NCBI GenBank assembly: GCA_001789805.1
Contig: MGAR01000015.1
Span: 1-50,015 of the forward strand
Direction: 5' to 3'
DNA length: 50,015 bases
Source: Candidatus Roizmanbacteria bacterium RIFCSPLOWO2_01_FULL_41_22
GTDB taxonomy: Bacteria > Patescibacteriota > Microgenomatia > UBA1406 > GWC2-37-13
Shown here piece by piece: positions 40,678-49,613 of the stretch; positions within the stretch are counted from its first letter, which is position 1; every line of letters starts with the position of its first letter. The translations under genes and the position numbers were made by a program. The notes below the pieces were generated by a model. The model ran no database searches and had not been told where the DNA came from. It saw nothing but the letters and a program-made list of their open reading frames with translations.

Positions 40678-42315
40678 TTACATGATCTCCTCTTTACGGG
40701 CGCGAACGAAGGTCATCCATTCTTCGATGACTTCAATAATCAGTTTGTACGGGGCTTCGATAATAAAATCGAAAAGTACGATAAACACATTGAGCTGCGA
40801 AATACCCTCACTAAATAGTTTACCCAAAGAAAGAATCGGCATGAAAAAAAAGTCAATTAGCGGCTGAAAAATACTGTCTTTTTCAAGTAAGCGGTATTCG
40901 TTAGCTACTTGTTTGATACGATAAGCAAAGAAAGAGATCACGCTTATAAAAAAAATAAAAATTAACTGGCTTAGTATATTGAAATTAATAGCCGCCAAAA
41001 TATCGTGAATAAACAAAAGCGTGATGATAAAGGTTAAGGTGTAAAAAATAGTAAATCCTAAAATCAGAAGCGGCCGTTTGGCTTTGGGTTTTTTAGTGAT
41101 TAAAGCTATGCTTTGTTCATATTTCGGATCGGCGTTGACGATATCAATCAGTCGCTGATAAATACGTTTAGTATTGTCTTCACCTGGTAAATGGATTGTC
41201 AAAACAATCAAAAGCATCAGAATGGGGGGAGCAATGGAGTTAATGGCAATTGAGCCGTAGTTGATTTCATCGTATATCAGTTTGGAAAGTGGCACTTCGA
41301 TGATTATTGCCAAAAGCATCTTGGTGATAAAAATATATATTAAACTTCGAATAGCCAGCGTGTTTAAACGCGATTTAATTAATTGGTATTTTTTCCGGCA
41401 GGTGCTATCAACTTCAGTCCACAACTTTTTTTTGTCAGTGAGCGTAACTTGTACCAATTGCTTTTTTTCTTTAATGATGTCAAATAAAATGAGAAACGGC
41501 GGGAGTTGTTTGCGGGTAAACTTCATCAGTTTTTCCACTAAGGGATTTCTGATCATTTTATCAAGGCGGGTAAAGATTTCAGGCAGTGAAGTGGTAAGTT
41601 GTTTTAACTCATCTTCGCTATATTGAGAGAGCGGTTTATAAAACACGCAATACGTGTGATACCTTTGGTAAGCTATATCAGTCTTGCCATAAGATTTCTC
41701 CAGGCCAATAAATAGAAAAGCGTCTTTTTGTGCCTCTGTCAAGTCGGCGACTTTTACTTTTTTATGAATAGTCTGAAAAATAAAGTATATGAAGTCCGCT
41801 TGTCTTTTAGCATAAGCCGGACTTAGGTTCTCTTCGATCTCGCAGGTGAGCATGTCAAAAAGGAACTGGGAAAGAAAAACTTGGGAGTTGCCATTACGGC
41901 CGGTAACTAATTCTTTTTTAATCTGTAAGTACCGATCGATTATTTTTTGGATAACTGATATGTCGTTTTGCCCCAAGGAACCATTTGCAAAATATCTGGC
42001 CCACATTAGCTCCCGCAGTAAATTTTCGGCTTCTCCAACAGCTTGGGGATTCATCGCTAAACGCCGCTTAAGTATACGTTCAATGGCGGCTCGTCTTAAA
42101 AGATGGTCTTCACGGTATTCGATGGCATTACGGACTTTCTCATAAACTAAAGCTAAAAAAGAGACAGCTTGTGAGACTTGCAGTTTGGTAAATTCATCAA
42201 CTGGTTGCTTTTCTTTTATGGAACTAAACGAGCTCAGTAAGACTTTAGTAGTTTTGGACAGTTCAATTACGTTATCCATATCCTCAGTCAAGGGCACTTT
42301 TTTAGCAACATTCAT
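40678..42315 (-). CDS. Multi-pass membrane protein of unknown function, 545 residues
   Basis: The first ~315 residues are soluble, helical and charged (LLRRAAIERILKRRLA, MLTCEIEENLSPAYAKRQADF). Four hydrophobic segments follow near residues 320-345, 355-380, 415-445 and 450-470, then an amphipathic C-terminus with two more hydrophobic stretches (PLIDFFFMPIL, LNVFIVLFDFIIEAPYKLII). No enzyme motif is recognisable. Promoter TTGCAG, 17 nt, TATAAT, six bases, ATG is near perfect, so it is probably well expressed; dus is co-transcribed. A large helical domain plus a membrane domain suggests a structural or sensing role, but this is not established. Confidence 0.75.
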   Translation of the reverse strand: MNVAKKVPLTEDMDNVIELSKTTKVLLSSFSSIKEKQPVDEFTKLQVSQAVSFLALVYEKVRNAIEYREDHLLRRAAIERILKRRLAMNPQAVGEAENLLRELMWARYFANGSLGQNDISVIQKIIDRYLQIKKELVTGRNGNSQVFLSQFLFDMLTCEIEENLSPAYAKRQADFIYFIFQTIHKKVKVADLTEAQKDAFLFIGLEKSYGKTDIAYQRYHTYCVFYKPLSQYSEDELKQLTTSLPEIFTRLDKMIRNPLVEKLMKFTRKQLPPFLILFDIIKEKKQLVQVTLTDKKKLWTEVDSTCRKKYQLIKSRLNTLAIRSLIYIFITKMLLAIIIEVPLSKLIYDEINYGSIAINSIAPPILMLLIVLTIHLPGEDNTKRIYQRLIDIVNADPKYEQSIALITKKPKAKRPLLILGFTIFYTLTFIITLLFIHDILAAINFNILSQLIFIFFISVISFFAYRIKQVANEYRLLEKDSIFQPLIDFFFMPILSLGKLFSEGISQLNVFIVLFDFIIEAPYKLIIEVIEEWMTFVRARKEEIM

Positions 42316-42321
42316 GGATCT

Positions 42322-42350
42322 ATTATATGGTAGAACTGCCCATCCTGCAA
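42322..42350 (-). promoter_or_regulatory. Promoter of the 545-residue membrane protein gene (leaderless geometry)
   Basis: Minus-strand TTGCAG (42345-42350), 17 nt, TATAAT (42322-42327), six bases, ATG at 42315. Confidence 0.7.
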
Positions 42351-42357
42351 TAATAGC

Positions 42358-43758
42358 TTAATGACCTCCGGTTTTTAGTTTGCCACCATGGTATAGTACT
42401 TTTTTGGTTATCTCTACTGCTTTTTGACGGGTTAACTGGGGATTTTTAGATTCAACAGTAACGCGTAAAAGTGGTTCAGTGTTTGAAGAGCGCGCTGTGA
42501 GGCGCCAATCTGGAAAATCAATCGCTACCCCATCAAGCGTGGAAAGTTCACCTTTTGCGTAATCGTTTCTTAACATCGCCAAGACCGGTTCTACGTTTTC
42601 TATTACAAAATTCATATCTCCGGATTCGTAGCTGACCTTAAAACTATCGGCAACCTCAGATAACGGTTTATTTTGCTCAGATAGCATTTTTAGCAAACCC
42701 ACTATAGTCATTACCTGAGATTCGGCACCGCCTATTTCCCGGTAAAAATAGTGAGCCGAACCTTCACCACCCAAAATCGCCTGGGTCTGGTTCATTAGTT
42801 GAGTCACATAGGCGTGTCCGGTTCTTGATATCAGAAGTTCTCCACCGTTTGCCTCAACATGCTTTTTGGTCGTAAGATAATACTTTTGGTCAACAATCAC
42901 TTTTGAACCGGGATATTTTTTCAACAGTTCCTGGGCTAGGATACTGGTAATGATGGAAGGGGTTACCACTTTCCCTTTTTCGTCGATAATAAACAATCGG
43001 TCGCCGTCACCATCCGGCGCCAGGCCTAAATCCGCTTTTTCTTCAAGAACTCTTTTTTGCAGGTCTACCAGATTTTCCGGCTGCATTGGGTCGGCCTGGT
43101 GTGCGGGAAAACTACCATCCAGATCAAAGTTCATTTTGACAAGTTTAATAGGTAGATATTTGGCTAGTTTTTGGATATAAATCGCGCCCATGCCGTTTGC
43201 CGGATCAGCAACGATTTTGAAAGGCTTTATAGAAGGATTGTCAAAATAATGAAGAGCATTTTTTATCTCGTCCTGGACAATACCGGTTTTTTTAATAACC
43301 GTACCTGGCTGTGATTTAGAAATTTTCACTCCTTTTATGGCCATTTGTTTTATCTCCTGCATACCAGTTGGCTTACCAATTTTAAGTAGGCCTTGCGGTG
43401 TGTTGAGGACAAACTTTAAACCGGCATACTCCTTGGGGTTATGGGATGCGGTAATCTGCACTCCAGCGTTGTAATGATATTTGGAAACGGCAAAATAAAA
43501 GCTTGGTGTGGAAATCAAATCTAAATTAATGACTGTTGCCCCGGCCTCAATAAATACGTTTTTTGCTACCTTAAACAAAGAAGGAGAAGAAAGTCGCATA
43601 TCGTATCCCAGTCCAACAGTAAAGTTATTTTTGTTGAGTTTTTTGGAAAAAAAAGTAAAAATGGCTCGAATAATCTTTTCCATACCCTCTTCGTCCAAGT
43701 CTTTCTGATAAACACCGCGAATGTCATAAGCTTTAAATATTTTAGGATTTAGCGCCAT
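42358..43758 (-). CDS. Phosphomannomutase/phosphoglucomutase
   Basis: 466 residues, typical of PMM/PGM. Phosphoserine loop TASHNPKEY near residue 103, metal loop DGDGDRLFIID near 240, sugar-binding GEGSAHYFYREIGGAES (the GEMSGH-type loop) near 323, and the phosphate-binding C-terminal SSNTEPLLRVTVES. It interconverts hexose 1- and 6-phosphates for nucleotide-sugar and surface glycan synthesis, which would supply the O-antigen-ligase-like pathway. -10 TACATT lies six bases before the ATG. The repeat copy 2 lies just upstream. Confidence 0.93.
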   Translation of the reverse strand: MALNPKIFKAYDIRGVYQKDLDEEGMEKIIRAIFTFFSKKLNKNNFTVGLGYDMRLSSPSLFKVAKNVFIEAGATVINLDLISTPSFYFAVSKYHYNAGVQITASHNPKEYAGLKFVLNTPQGLLKIGKPTGMQEIKQMAIKGVKISKSQPGTVIKKTGIVQDEIKNALHYFDNPSIKPFKIVADPANGMGAIYIQKLAKYLPIKLVKMNFDLDGSFPAHQADPMQPENLVDLQKRVLEEKADLGLAPDGDGDRLFIIDEKGKVVTPSIITSILAQELLKKYPGSKVIVDQKYYLTTKKHVEANGGELLISRTGHAYVTQLMNQTQAILGGEGSAHYFYREIGGAESQVMTIVGLLKMLSEQNKPLSEVADSFKVSYESGDMNFVIENVEPVLAMLRNDYAKGELSTLDGVAIDFPDWRLTARSSNTEPLLRVTVESKNPQLTRQKAVEITKKVLYHGGKLKTGGH

Positions 43759-43764
43759 AATTAA

Positions 43765-43770
43765 AATGTA
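43765..43770 (-). promoter_or_regulatory. -10 element of the phosphomannomutase gene
   Basis: Minus-strand TACATT ending six bases before the ATG at 43758; a TTATCT about 16 nt further upstream is a possible -35. Confidence 0.45.
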
Positions 43771-43802
43771 ATTAATAAATTATCTTAGATAAAGTGACAG
43801 TA

Positions 43803-43893
43803 TACCCACCGTATCCCGCCTCTGGCGGGAGTACGGAGGGTTATGCCGCTGAAAGATCGAGTATATTTTTGCAATTTCATCTGAAAGCGGTAT
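43803..43893 (+). repeat. Dispersed double-hairpin repeat, copy 2
   Basis: 91 bp in the opposite orientation to copy 1 (23531-23641), lacking its 20-bp insert. Hairpin A: ACCCACCGTATCCCGCC with GGCGGGAGTACGGAGGGT; hairpin B: GCCGCTGAAAGAT with ATCTGAAAGCGG. It begins one base after the holA-like stop codon (reading from that gene), so it could act as its 3' end structure. Confidence 0.8.
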
Positions 43894-43894
43894 A

Positions 43895-44590
43895 TCATAA
43901 ATAATAACAGGCTAATATGTCAAGAGACTGCTTCAAATTATAAGGAGTAGCGCTGGTTTTAATCGCAATATCAATTCGCGAAAGACCTTCATAAAAGCCG
44001 ATTAGTTTGTCCTGTGGCCAAAGTCGCGCTGTAAATAATAATTTTTTTCTTTGCCAAGGGGATAGATTATTTGCCAACGCCTCATTTTTTGCCAATATTA
44101 AATTTCTGACATGCCGACAGAGCATGGCAAAAACAAAACTTTCTTCCTGGGACTCGATAACTTTATTAAGAGACTGGATAAAGCCTTTTTTATTTATTGG
44201 ATAACAGTCATCAAGAAGCTGAAAAATACTTTTTTGCGGTTGAAATTCTTGAAAACTGTTAGCGATTTTTTTTAGCGTTGATAAAATATAAGCCGATTTA
44301 CCCTCCTCCCAGTCTACGATCAATATGCTCTGATCTAAAGCCAACTCTTCAATGAGTTTAGCAATTTTCGGAGCTTTTTTTTTGGAATACTTACGAGAAA
44401 GATTGGCGATAACATAAACCGGTTTTTGTCCAAAAAGACCTATCGTGCCACCGCTATTTTTGGCCAAATCCTCAAGATAGGGTGATGCAATATCATGCAC
44501 TATGTAACCTTTGTTTTTATACTCATCAGTTACTTTTAATAAATAATTTCTTGAGGACGCGCTGTCTTCACCACATATAACATTTAGCAT
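43895..44590 (-). CDS. holA: DNA polymerase III delta subunit-like (reduced)
   Basis: 231 residues against about 340 in E. coli. N-terminal MLNVICGEDSASSRNYLLKV, LFGQKPVYVIANLS, IEELALDQSILIVDWEEGKSAYILSTLKK and the C-terminal helical collar domain (FAMLCRHVRNLILAKNEAL, LSPWQRKKLLFTARLWPQDKLIGFYEGLSRIDIAIKT) match HolA order. It is the clamp-loader wrench that opens the beta clamp. The shortening is mainly in the middle AAA+-like part. Divergent from the PfkB gene with overlapping promoter regions. Confidence 0.85.
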   Translation of the reverse strand: MLNVICGEDSASSRNYLLKVTDEYKNKGYIVHDIASPYLEDLAKNSGGTIGLFGQKPVYVIANLSRKYSKKKAPKIAKLIEELALDQSILIVDWEEGKSAYILSTLKKIANSFQEFQPQKSIFQLLDDCYPINKKGFIQSLNKVIESQEESFVFAMLCRHVRNLILAKNEALANNLSPWQRKKLLFTARLWPQDKLIGFYEGLSRIDIAIKTSATPYNLKQSLDILACYYL

Positions 44591-44597
44591 GGCAGTT

Positions 44598-44603
44598 ATT
44601 ATA
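44598..44603 (-). promoter_or_regulatory. -10 element of the holA-like gene
   Basis: Minus-strand TATAAT, seven bases before the ATG at 44590. Confidence 0.5.
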
Positions 44604-44640
44604 CTTGGTTTTTTTACTAGATACTAAATACTGGATACTA

Positions 44641-44646
44641 TATACT
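44641..44646 (+). promoter_or_regulatory. -10 element of the PfkB-family gene
   Basis: TATACT, six bases before the ATG at 44653. The upstream AT-rich tract repeats the motif ATACT four times (44620-44646), so the exact -10 could slip; TAGATA 17 nt upstream is a weak -35. Confidence 0.5.
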
Positions 44647-44652
44647 GAAATT

Positions 44653-45567
44653 ATGTACGATCTGATTTCCATAGGCGCCGTAGGTATTGATCTTTATTTT
44701 CAGGGAGAGCGCCTTACCCATTCCAAAGACAGATTTGAGCTGGCAATTGGTGGAAAATATTTTGCCGAACGCTTTTATGAAGGGCTGGGTGGCGGTGGAG
44801 CAAATGTGGCAATTGGGGTTAGCCGGCACAACCTGCAAGTGGCACTTTTTAGCGAAATCGGCCAAAATGCGTTTAAAAAAATCATTCTTGACAAATTAGT
44901 AAGTGAACGTATTAATTACTCTCAATTTTGTCAATTTGAAAAAGATTATCTAAATATTTCCTGCATTTTACTAAAAGAAGATGGTGAAAAAACAATCGTT
45001 AATTACCGCAGCCAGCACCAAAAACTACTGGAAACAAAAAGCGACTTAACGGATCTCAAAAAAGGGAAGGCTGTTTATCTTGCCAATATGCCCAATATCT
45101 CCCTGCACGAGCGCTACCGCATCTTGACCTGGTCCAAACACCATAAAATTCTGACTTTTGTTAATCTGGGCGTTGTGGATTGTCGAAGACCAAAGCAAGA
45201 GTTACGAGAATTTTTAAAAAAAATAGATATTCTTATTATTAATGCGCACGAATTTGCCGATCTGGTAAAAGCGCCTTTTGGCGATATCGACTGGAAGGAA
45301 AATGTTTCAAAATATTATTTACCACATTTTAACGGGCAACTTCTCATTGTCACAAACGGTGAAAAAGGCAGTTACGCATATATCAATAAACATATTTTTC
45401 ACCAACCAGCAGAAAAATTACGAAAGATTCTTGATACTACAGGCGCTGGCGATGGTTACACTGCTGGGTTTATCGCTGAGTATCTTCAATCGGCCGATAT
45501 CCAAAGAGCAATGTCTTCAGGTACAAAATACGCAGCGCGAATTTTGGATAAAATCGGCGCAAATTAA
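44653..45567 (+). CDS. PfkB/ribokinase-family sugar or nucleoside kinase
   Basis: 304 residues from ATG 44653, chosen because MYDLISIGAVGIDLYF is the ribokinase-fold start and a -10 lies six bases upstream; the open frame extends to 44605. GLGGGGANVAIGVSRH near residue 48 (substrate-binding GG motif), AYINKHIF, and the anion-hole/catalytic motif DTTGAGDGYTAGFIAEYL with catalytic Asp near residue 275. The substrate cannot be told. It is convergent with ruvC. Confidence 0.9.
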   Translation: MYDLISIGAVGIDLYFQGERLTHSKDRFELAIGGKYFAERFYEGLGGGGANVAIGVSRHNLQVALFSEIGQNAFKKIILDKLVSERINYSQFCQFEKDYLNISCILLKEDGEKTIVNYRSQHQKLLETKSDLTDLKKGKAVYLANMPNISLHERYRILTWSKHHKILTFVNLGVVDCRRPKQELREFLKKIDILIINAHEFADLVKAPFGDIDWKENVSKYYLPHFNGQLLIVTNGEKGSYAYINKHIFHQPAEKLRKILDTTGAGDGYTAGFIAEYLQSADIQRAMSSGTKYAARILDKIGAN

Positions 45568-45574
45568 TAACAGA

Positions 45575-46069
45575 TTAGCCCGATACTAAAGACTCGTTAA
45601 GAAAGCAGTAAGCTAGACCGCAAGCTATAGCGTCGGACTGGTCATCATCGGCAATTGCTATATCTTCCTTCAAAGTCAGCTTAAGCATTTTTTGAACTGA
45701 TTTTTTATCCGCTGTGCCGTAACCGGTAATAATCTGCTTAATGGCAAGCGGAGTTAAAAGTTTTAGCGAGAGATTATTTTGGGCGGCTAAAAGCCTGATC
45801 ACTCCCTGAGCTTGTGCTACAGAAATGACTGTTTTGGCATTTTTAAAATAAAAAAGCTGTTCAAGAACAATTAAGTTTGGCTTATGTTTATCAATAAGTT
45901 GCTTCAAATCGTCATAGATTTTTTTTAACCGGATTTCCAAAGTGTTGGATCTTGAAGTTTTAATAAGGCCAGACGTTAGATAGCGGTACGAAGGACGTTT
46001 TTTAAAATTTTTTTCAAATACGCTATATCCAACTTTTTCAATACCCGGATCAATGGCTAAGAGTTTCAT
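45575..46069 (-). CDS. ruvC: Holliday junction resolvase RuvC
   Basis: 164 residues. MKLLAIDPGIEKVGYSVF gives catalytic Asp7; LIVLEQLFYFKNAKT carries the Glu, QAQGVIRLLAAQ follows, and DDDQSDAIACGLAY gives the C-terminal Asp pair. It resolves four-way junctions as a dimer with RuvAB. It lies 26 bp downstream of the rRNA terminator and is convergent with the PfkB gene. Confidence 0.95.
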   Translation of the reverse strand: MKLLAIDPGIEKVGYSVFEKNFKKRPSYRYLTSGLIKTSRSNTLEIRLKKIYDDLKQLIDKHKPNLIVLEQLFYFKNAKTVISVAQAQGVIRLLAAQNNLSLKLLTPLAIKQIITGYGTADKKSVQKMLKLTLKEDIAIADDDQSDAIACGLAYCFLNESLVSG

Positions 46070-46094
46070 ATTGTCATATTTTACTATAACAAAA

Positions 46095-46113
46095 ACCCCG
46101 CCAAAGGCGGGGT
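46095..46113 (-). terminator. rRNA operon terminator
   Basis: Minus-strand stem ACCCCGCC, TTT loop, GGCGGGGT followed by TTTTTGTTAT. It sits between the 3' processing stem of 23S and ruvC. The core CCCGCC-AAA-GGCGGG also recurs in intergenic repeats and in the 23S gene. Confidence 0.9.
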
Positions 46114-46117
46114 ATTG

Positions 46118-46144
46118 TTTTTAACTAAAAAAAGAGATGGGAGA
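46118..46144 (-). other. 3' half of the 23S rRNA processing stem
   Basis: On the minus strand TCTCCCATCTCTTTTTTTAG and on to TTAAAA; complementary to 49780-49806 over about 26 bp with one T/A length difference. RNase III would cut this helix, releasing 23S. Confidence 0.85.
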
Positions 46145-46426
46145 TCGTCCGTTAGTACGTCTCGACTAAATACATTGCTGTACTTACATCTGACGCCTAT
46201 TAAGCCAGTCATCTTCTGGCGGACTGATAGGGATTTTTAATCTTGAGGTATACTTCGCACTTGAGATGCATTCAGTGCTTATTACATAGGAATTTAGCTA
46301 CTGGGCAATGCTCTTGTGGAACAACCCATACACCAGGGATTCCTTCTTCCTGGTCCTCTCGTACTGAGGAAGAGTCCTCTCAAAAATCCAAGCGCCTGCA
46401 TCGGATAGAGTCCGAACTGTCTCACG

Positions 46427-47143
46427 CATGTTTATCCACTATTACTAATGGCATGGACTATATCTTCACCCTCTTTTTTTGAAAAAAAGTAGGGGCTGAC
46501 GTATTATGGTTTATAAAAAACCATCTTGGCTTAAAGCCGCAGTCTCTACGGGGAAAAGATTTATGTCTTTGATTTTTGCTCGAAGAAATCAATAATTATT
46601 TGGCTATTAATAGTTCTTCTTTTTGAATAGTTATAATTTGCCGTTTCATCGACTAAGTAACTTAAACGAATTAAAGCCGTTTTATTAAGTTTTTTAGGAT
46701 GATTTTCGATTATTTTAATAACCGTTTTGGCAACTTTCTTCTTTAACCTTAAATAAGGTAAAAGCAGATTTAAAATTTTTAATGTTTCTTTTAAACCTAC
46801 AATAGTATATTCGAACATACCATCTTTTCTATCTCGAATATAACCGTATTTAATTTTTTTCATTAGCCAGTAAAGAATTTCTTTATGGATGTTTTTTTGG
46901 TAAAAAACTATGCTAGTCCTAATCTGATAACCCAGCGCATAATCTTTACGACGCACCAATTGCGCCATAATACAACCATCTCCATCAAGAAATCCTGCGA
47001 CATATGATTTCTCCTTTATAGACATAAAACTAATCTTCCCTCGGTATTGCCCTAAAAAAAACAGTTCACACTTTTTTTAGGGTTTCACCGATATAAGTCA
47101 GATTTAGTATATCGTATTACTACGATAGAACGCAATGAAATTT
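46427..47143 (-). mobile_element. Group I intron in 23S rRNA at E. coli position ~2593
   Basis: Inserted between AGAACGT and CGTGAGACAG, which is U2593|C2594 in E. coli numbering. The 5' exon ends in U, the intron ends in G, and the 5' exon AGAACGU pairs with the internal guide GCGTTCT 11 nt into the intron, with a U-G pair at the splice site. The 3' part has GAAGATATAGTCC, a typical group I P7/P3 segment. A hairpin with an A/T tract at 47050-47082 is probably a peripheral helix. From memory this is the site of the Chlamydomonas chloroplast I-CreI intron. Confidence 0.92.
46561..47025 (-). CDS. I-CreI-like LAGLIDADG homing endonuclease
   Basis: 154 residues with one LAGLIDADG helix (YVAGFLDGDG, 8-17; Asp16 is the metal ligand), so it should act as a homodimer. 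Further similarity to I-CreI in order: IMAQL, KKIKYGYIRDR, LPYLRLKKKVAKTVIKIIE and SKRRTINSQ. I-CreI is 163 residues and is encoded in an intron at the same rRNA position, so the target should be the intronless 23S sequence around CGTCGTGAGACAG. It lies in a loop of the intron and should be translated from the spliced-out or precursor RNA; GAGGGAAG about 13 nt upstream may help. Confidence 0.93.
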   Translation of the reverse strand: MSIKEKSYVAGFLDGDGCIMAQLVRRKDYALGYQIRTSIVFYQKNIHKEILYWLMKKIKYGYIRDRKDGMFEYTIVGLKETLKILNLLLPYLRLKKKVAKTVIKIIENHPKKLNKTALIRLSYLVDETANYNYSKRRTINSQIIIDFFEQKSKT

Positions 47144-47176
<33 letters not shown>

Positions 47177-47212
47177 GGGCGAACAGCCCAACCCTTGGAA
47201 GCTACTTCGCCT

Positions 47213-47243
<31 letters not shown>

Positions 47244-49175
47244 GAACGACGCCGTCGATATGAACTCTCGGGCGTCACCAGCCTGTTATCCCCGAGGTAG
47301 CTTTTATCCGTTAAGCCCGTTCCGCAATCACAGCGGAATCGAGGATCACTAACGCCTACTTTCGTATCTGCTCGACTTGTACGTCTCGCAGTTAAGCCAG
47401 CTTATGTGTTTGCACTTCACTTACGATTTCCATCCGTAAGAAGCTGACCTTTGCGCCCCTCCGTTACTCTTTTGGAGGGAACCGCCCCAGTTAAACTGAC
47501 CGCCTAACACTGTTCCCAGCCAAAGGCTGGGTAAGGCGAAAAAAAGGCAAAGAGAGGTGTTTCATCGTCGGGGGGTACCGTATGGCACCCCCCTCCCTCC
47601 TACTCTCAACAGTTGCCTCCTTCTCACCAATGTCAAGTTTCAGTAAAGCTCTCGGGGTCTTTTTGTCCGGATGCAGGTAGGCCGCATCTTCACAGCCATT
47701 TCAACTTCGTCGGGCAATGGTTCAAGACAGTTGTCAACTCGTTAAACCTTTCATGCGGGCCGGAACTTACCCGGCAAGGGGCTACGCTACCTTAGAACTC
47801 TCAGGGTTAGAGCTGTCGTTCACTGGAGCTTGCGTCGAAGCCTTGTATGGAGATTGCTCGCCATAATCAACCCCAACGATTAACTTACCAGTACCGGACA
47901 GGCCTCAGCTCCTATACATCTCTTATGCAGATTTGCAGGAACCTGTGTTTTTGCTAAACAGTCGGTTGACAAACGTTTGCTGCGGGGGGTACCGTGTGGT
48001 ACCTCCAGAGCTTATCGATAAACTTACGCTCGCTTTTTTGCCGAGTTCCTTGAACCATCCTTACCCGTATGCCTTAGTCTTCTCGACCAGTTCACCTGAG
48101 TCGGTTATCGGTACGAACAAAATGTATACTCCTTCATAAATTTTTCCCGGAAACTTACGTCTTCAAACTCCCCCGATTGCTCGGAGTTGTATTTGCAGCT
48201 TACTGCAACTTGCGTTGCAGCTTACAGCTTAAACCCTCATATAGAAGGCTTTGAGTAGCAAATTTCGTCATTCATAAAGTAATAACGTATACATCTTGGT
48301 AGCAGAATATTAACTGCTTGTACATCGGTAGTACCAAAAATGGCACTTCCTTAGATTCGACTAACCCTCAGACGATAGACGTTGCTGAGGAAACCTTGAA
48401 CATTCGGCATCCCGAGTTTTCATCGGGAGATACACTACTTATGCTAGCATTCTCACTTCTTAACGCTCCACCATACCTTACAGTACAGCTTCACTGCATT
48501 AAGAAAGCTCCCCTACCCCCCAACATAAAGTTGGAGTTCTGTCTTCGGTAACCTTTTTAGCTCCGTTCATTTTTGGCGCATTATCTCCTGGGGTACCAGA
48601 CGGCACCCCATATTCAGGTGAGCTGTTACGCACTCTTTAAAGGATGGCTGCTTCTGAGCCAACCTCCCTGCTGTATTGGAAATAAAACGGCCTTTACCAC
48701 TTAAAAGGCATTTTGGAACCTTAGACGAAAATCTGGGTTGTTTCCCTCTCGACCATATCAGCTTATACCGATAGGTCTGACTCCTCCCAATTTTAAGGTG
48801 CGCATTCGGAGTTTAGTTGATTCTAACAACCTTGCGGTTGCTAAAACCATCTAGTAGCTCTACCTCGCACTGTACTTGGGAAGGCTATACCTAAATATAT
48901 CTCGGGGAGAACCAGCTATCTCCAGGTTCGATAGGCATATTACCCCTAACCACAAGTCCTCCCATGCCATTTCACCGACAACGGGTTCGGACCTCCACTC
49001 GTCTCTCGACGCGCTTCATCCTGCTCATGGTTAGCTCACCTGGTTTCGGGCCGTTCGAAAGCTGCTAGACGCCCTATTCAGACTCGCTTTCGCTTCGCTT
49101 TCCCCCGAATATTTGGGGGTTAAACTTGCAGCATTCGAACACTCGCTAGCTCATTCTTCAATAGGCACGACATCA

Positions 49176-49192
49176 TCCCGCCAAAGGCGGGA
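49176..49192 (-). repeat. REP-like palindrome within 23S rRNA
   Basis: TCCCGCCAAAGGCGGGA, 17 bp, identical to the core of the intergenic repeat at 23614-23630. In 23S it forms the tip of a variable helix near E. coli position 280-300. Confidence 0.6.
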
Positions 49193-49578
49193 CTCTGTCT
49201 GATTGTTAGCCAATGGTTTCAGGTTCTATTTCACTCCCCTTCCGGGGGACTTTTCACCTTTCCTTCGCAGTACTAATTCACTATCGGTCAGTTTGAGTAT
49301 TTAGCCTTGGATCGTGACCGACCCAGATTCCCACAAGGTTTGCCGTGACTCGTGGTACTTGGGAAATCCACTAGGGTAATTTTGATTTGGAATACAAGGC
49401 TATCACTTTCTATGGCTACCCTTTCCAGGGTATTTTTCTATCAAAATTACTCCCGTATGTGGCTCCGCAACTCCCCACCCGAAGGCAGGGTTTAGGCTGA
49501 TCTGCTTTCGCTCGCCGCTACTTACAGAATCTCATCCTTTTGTCTTGCGACTGAGGATTTTATATGATTTCTTTTCCA

Positions 49579-49613
<35 letters not shown>

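Noticed and set aside
44605-44652. Upstream extension of the PfkB-family gene
   Set aside because: The extra 16 residues cover the promoter's ATACT-rich tract, and the ribokinase fold begins at the ATG at 44653.
47613-48551. Short plus-strand ORFs inside the 23S gene
   Set aside because: They are antisense to conserved rRNA and have no promoter or family signature.
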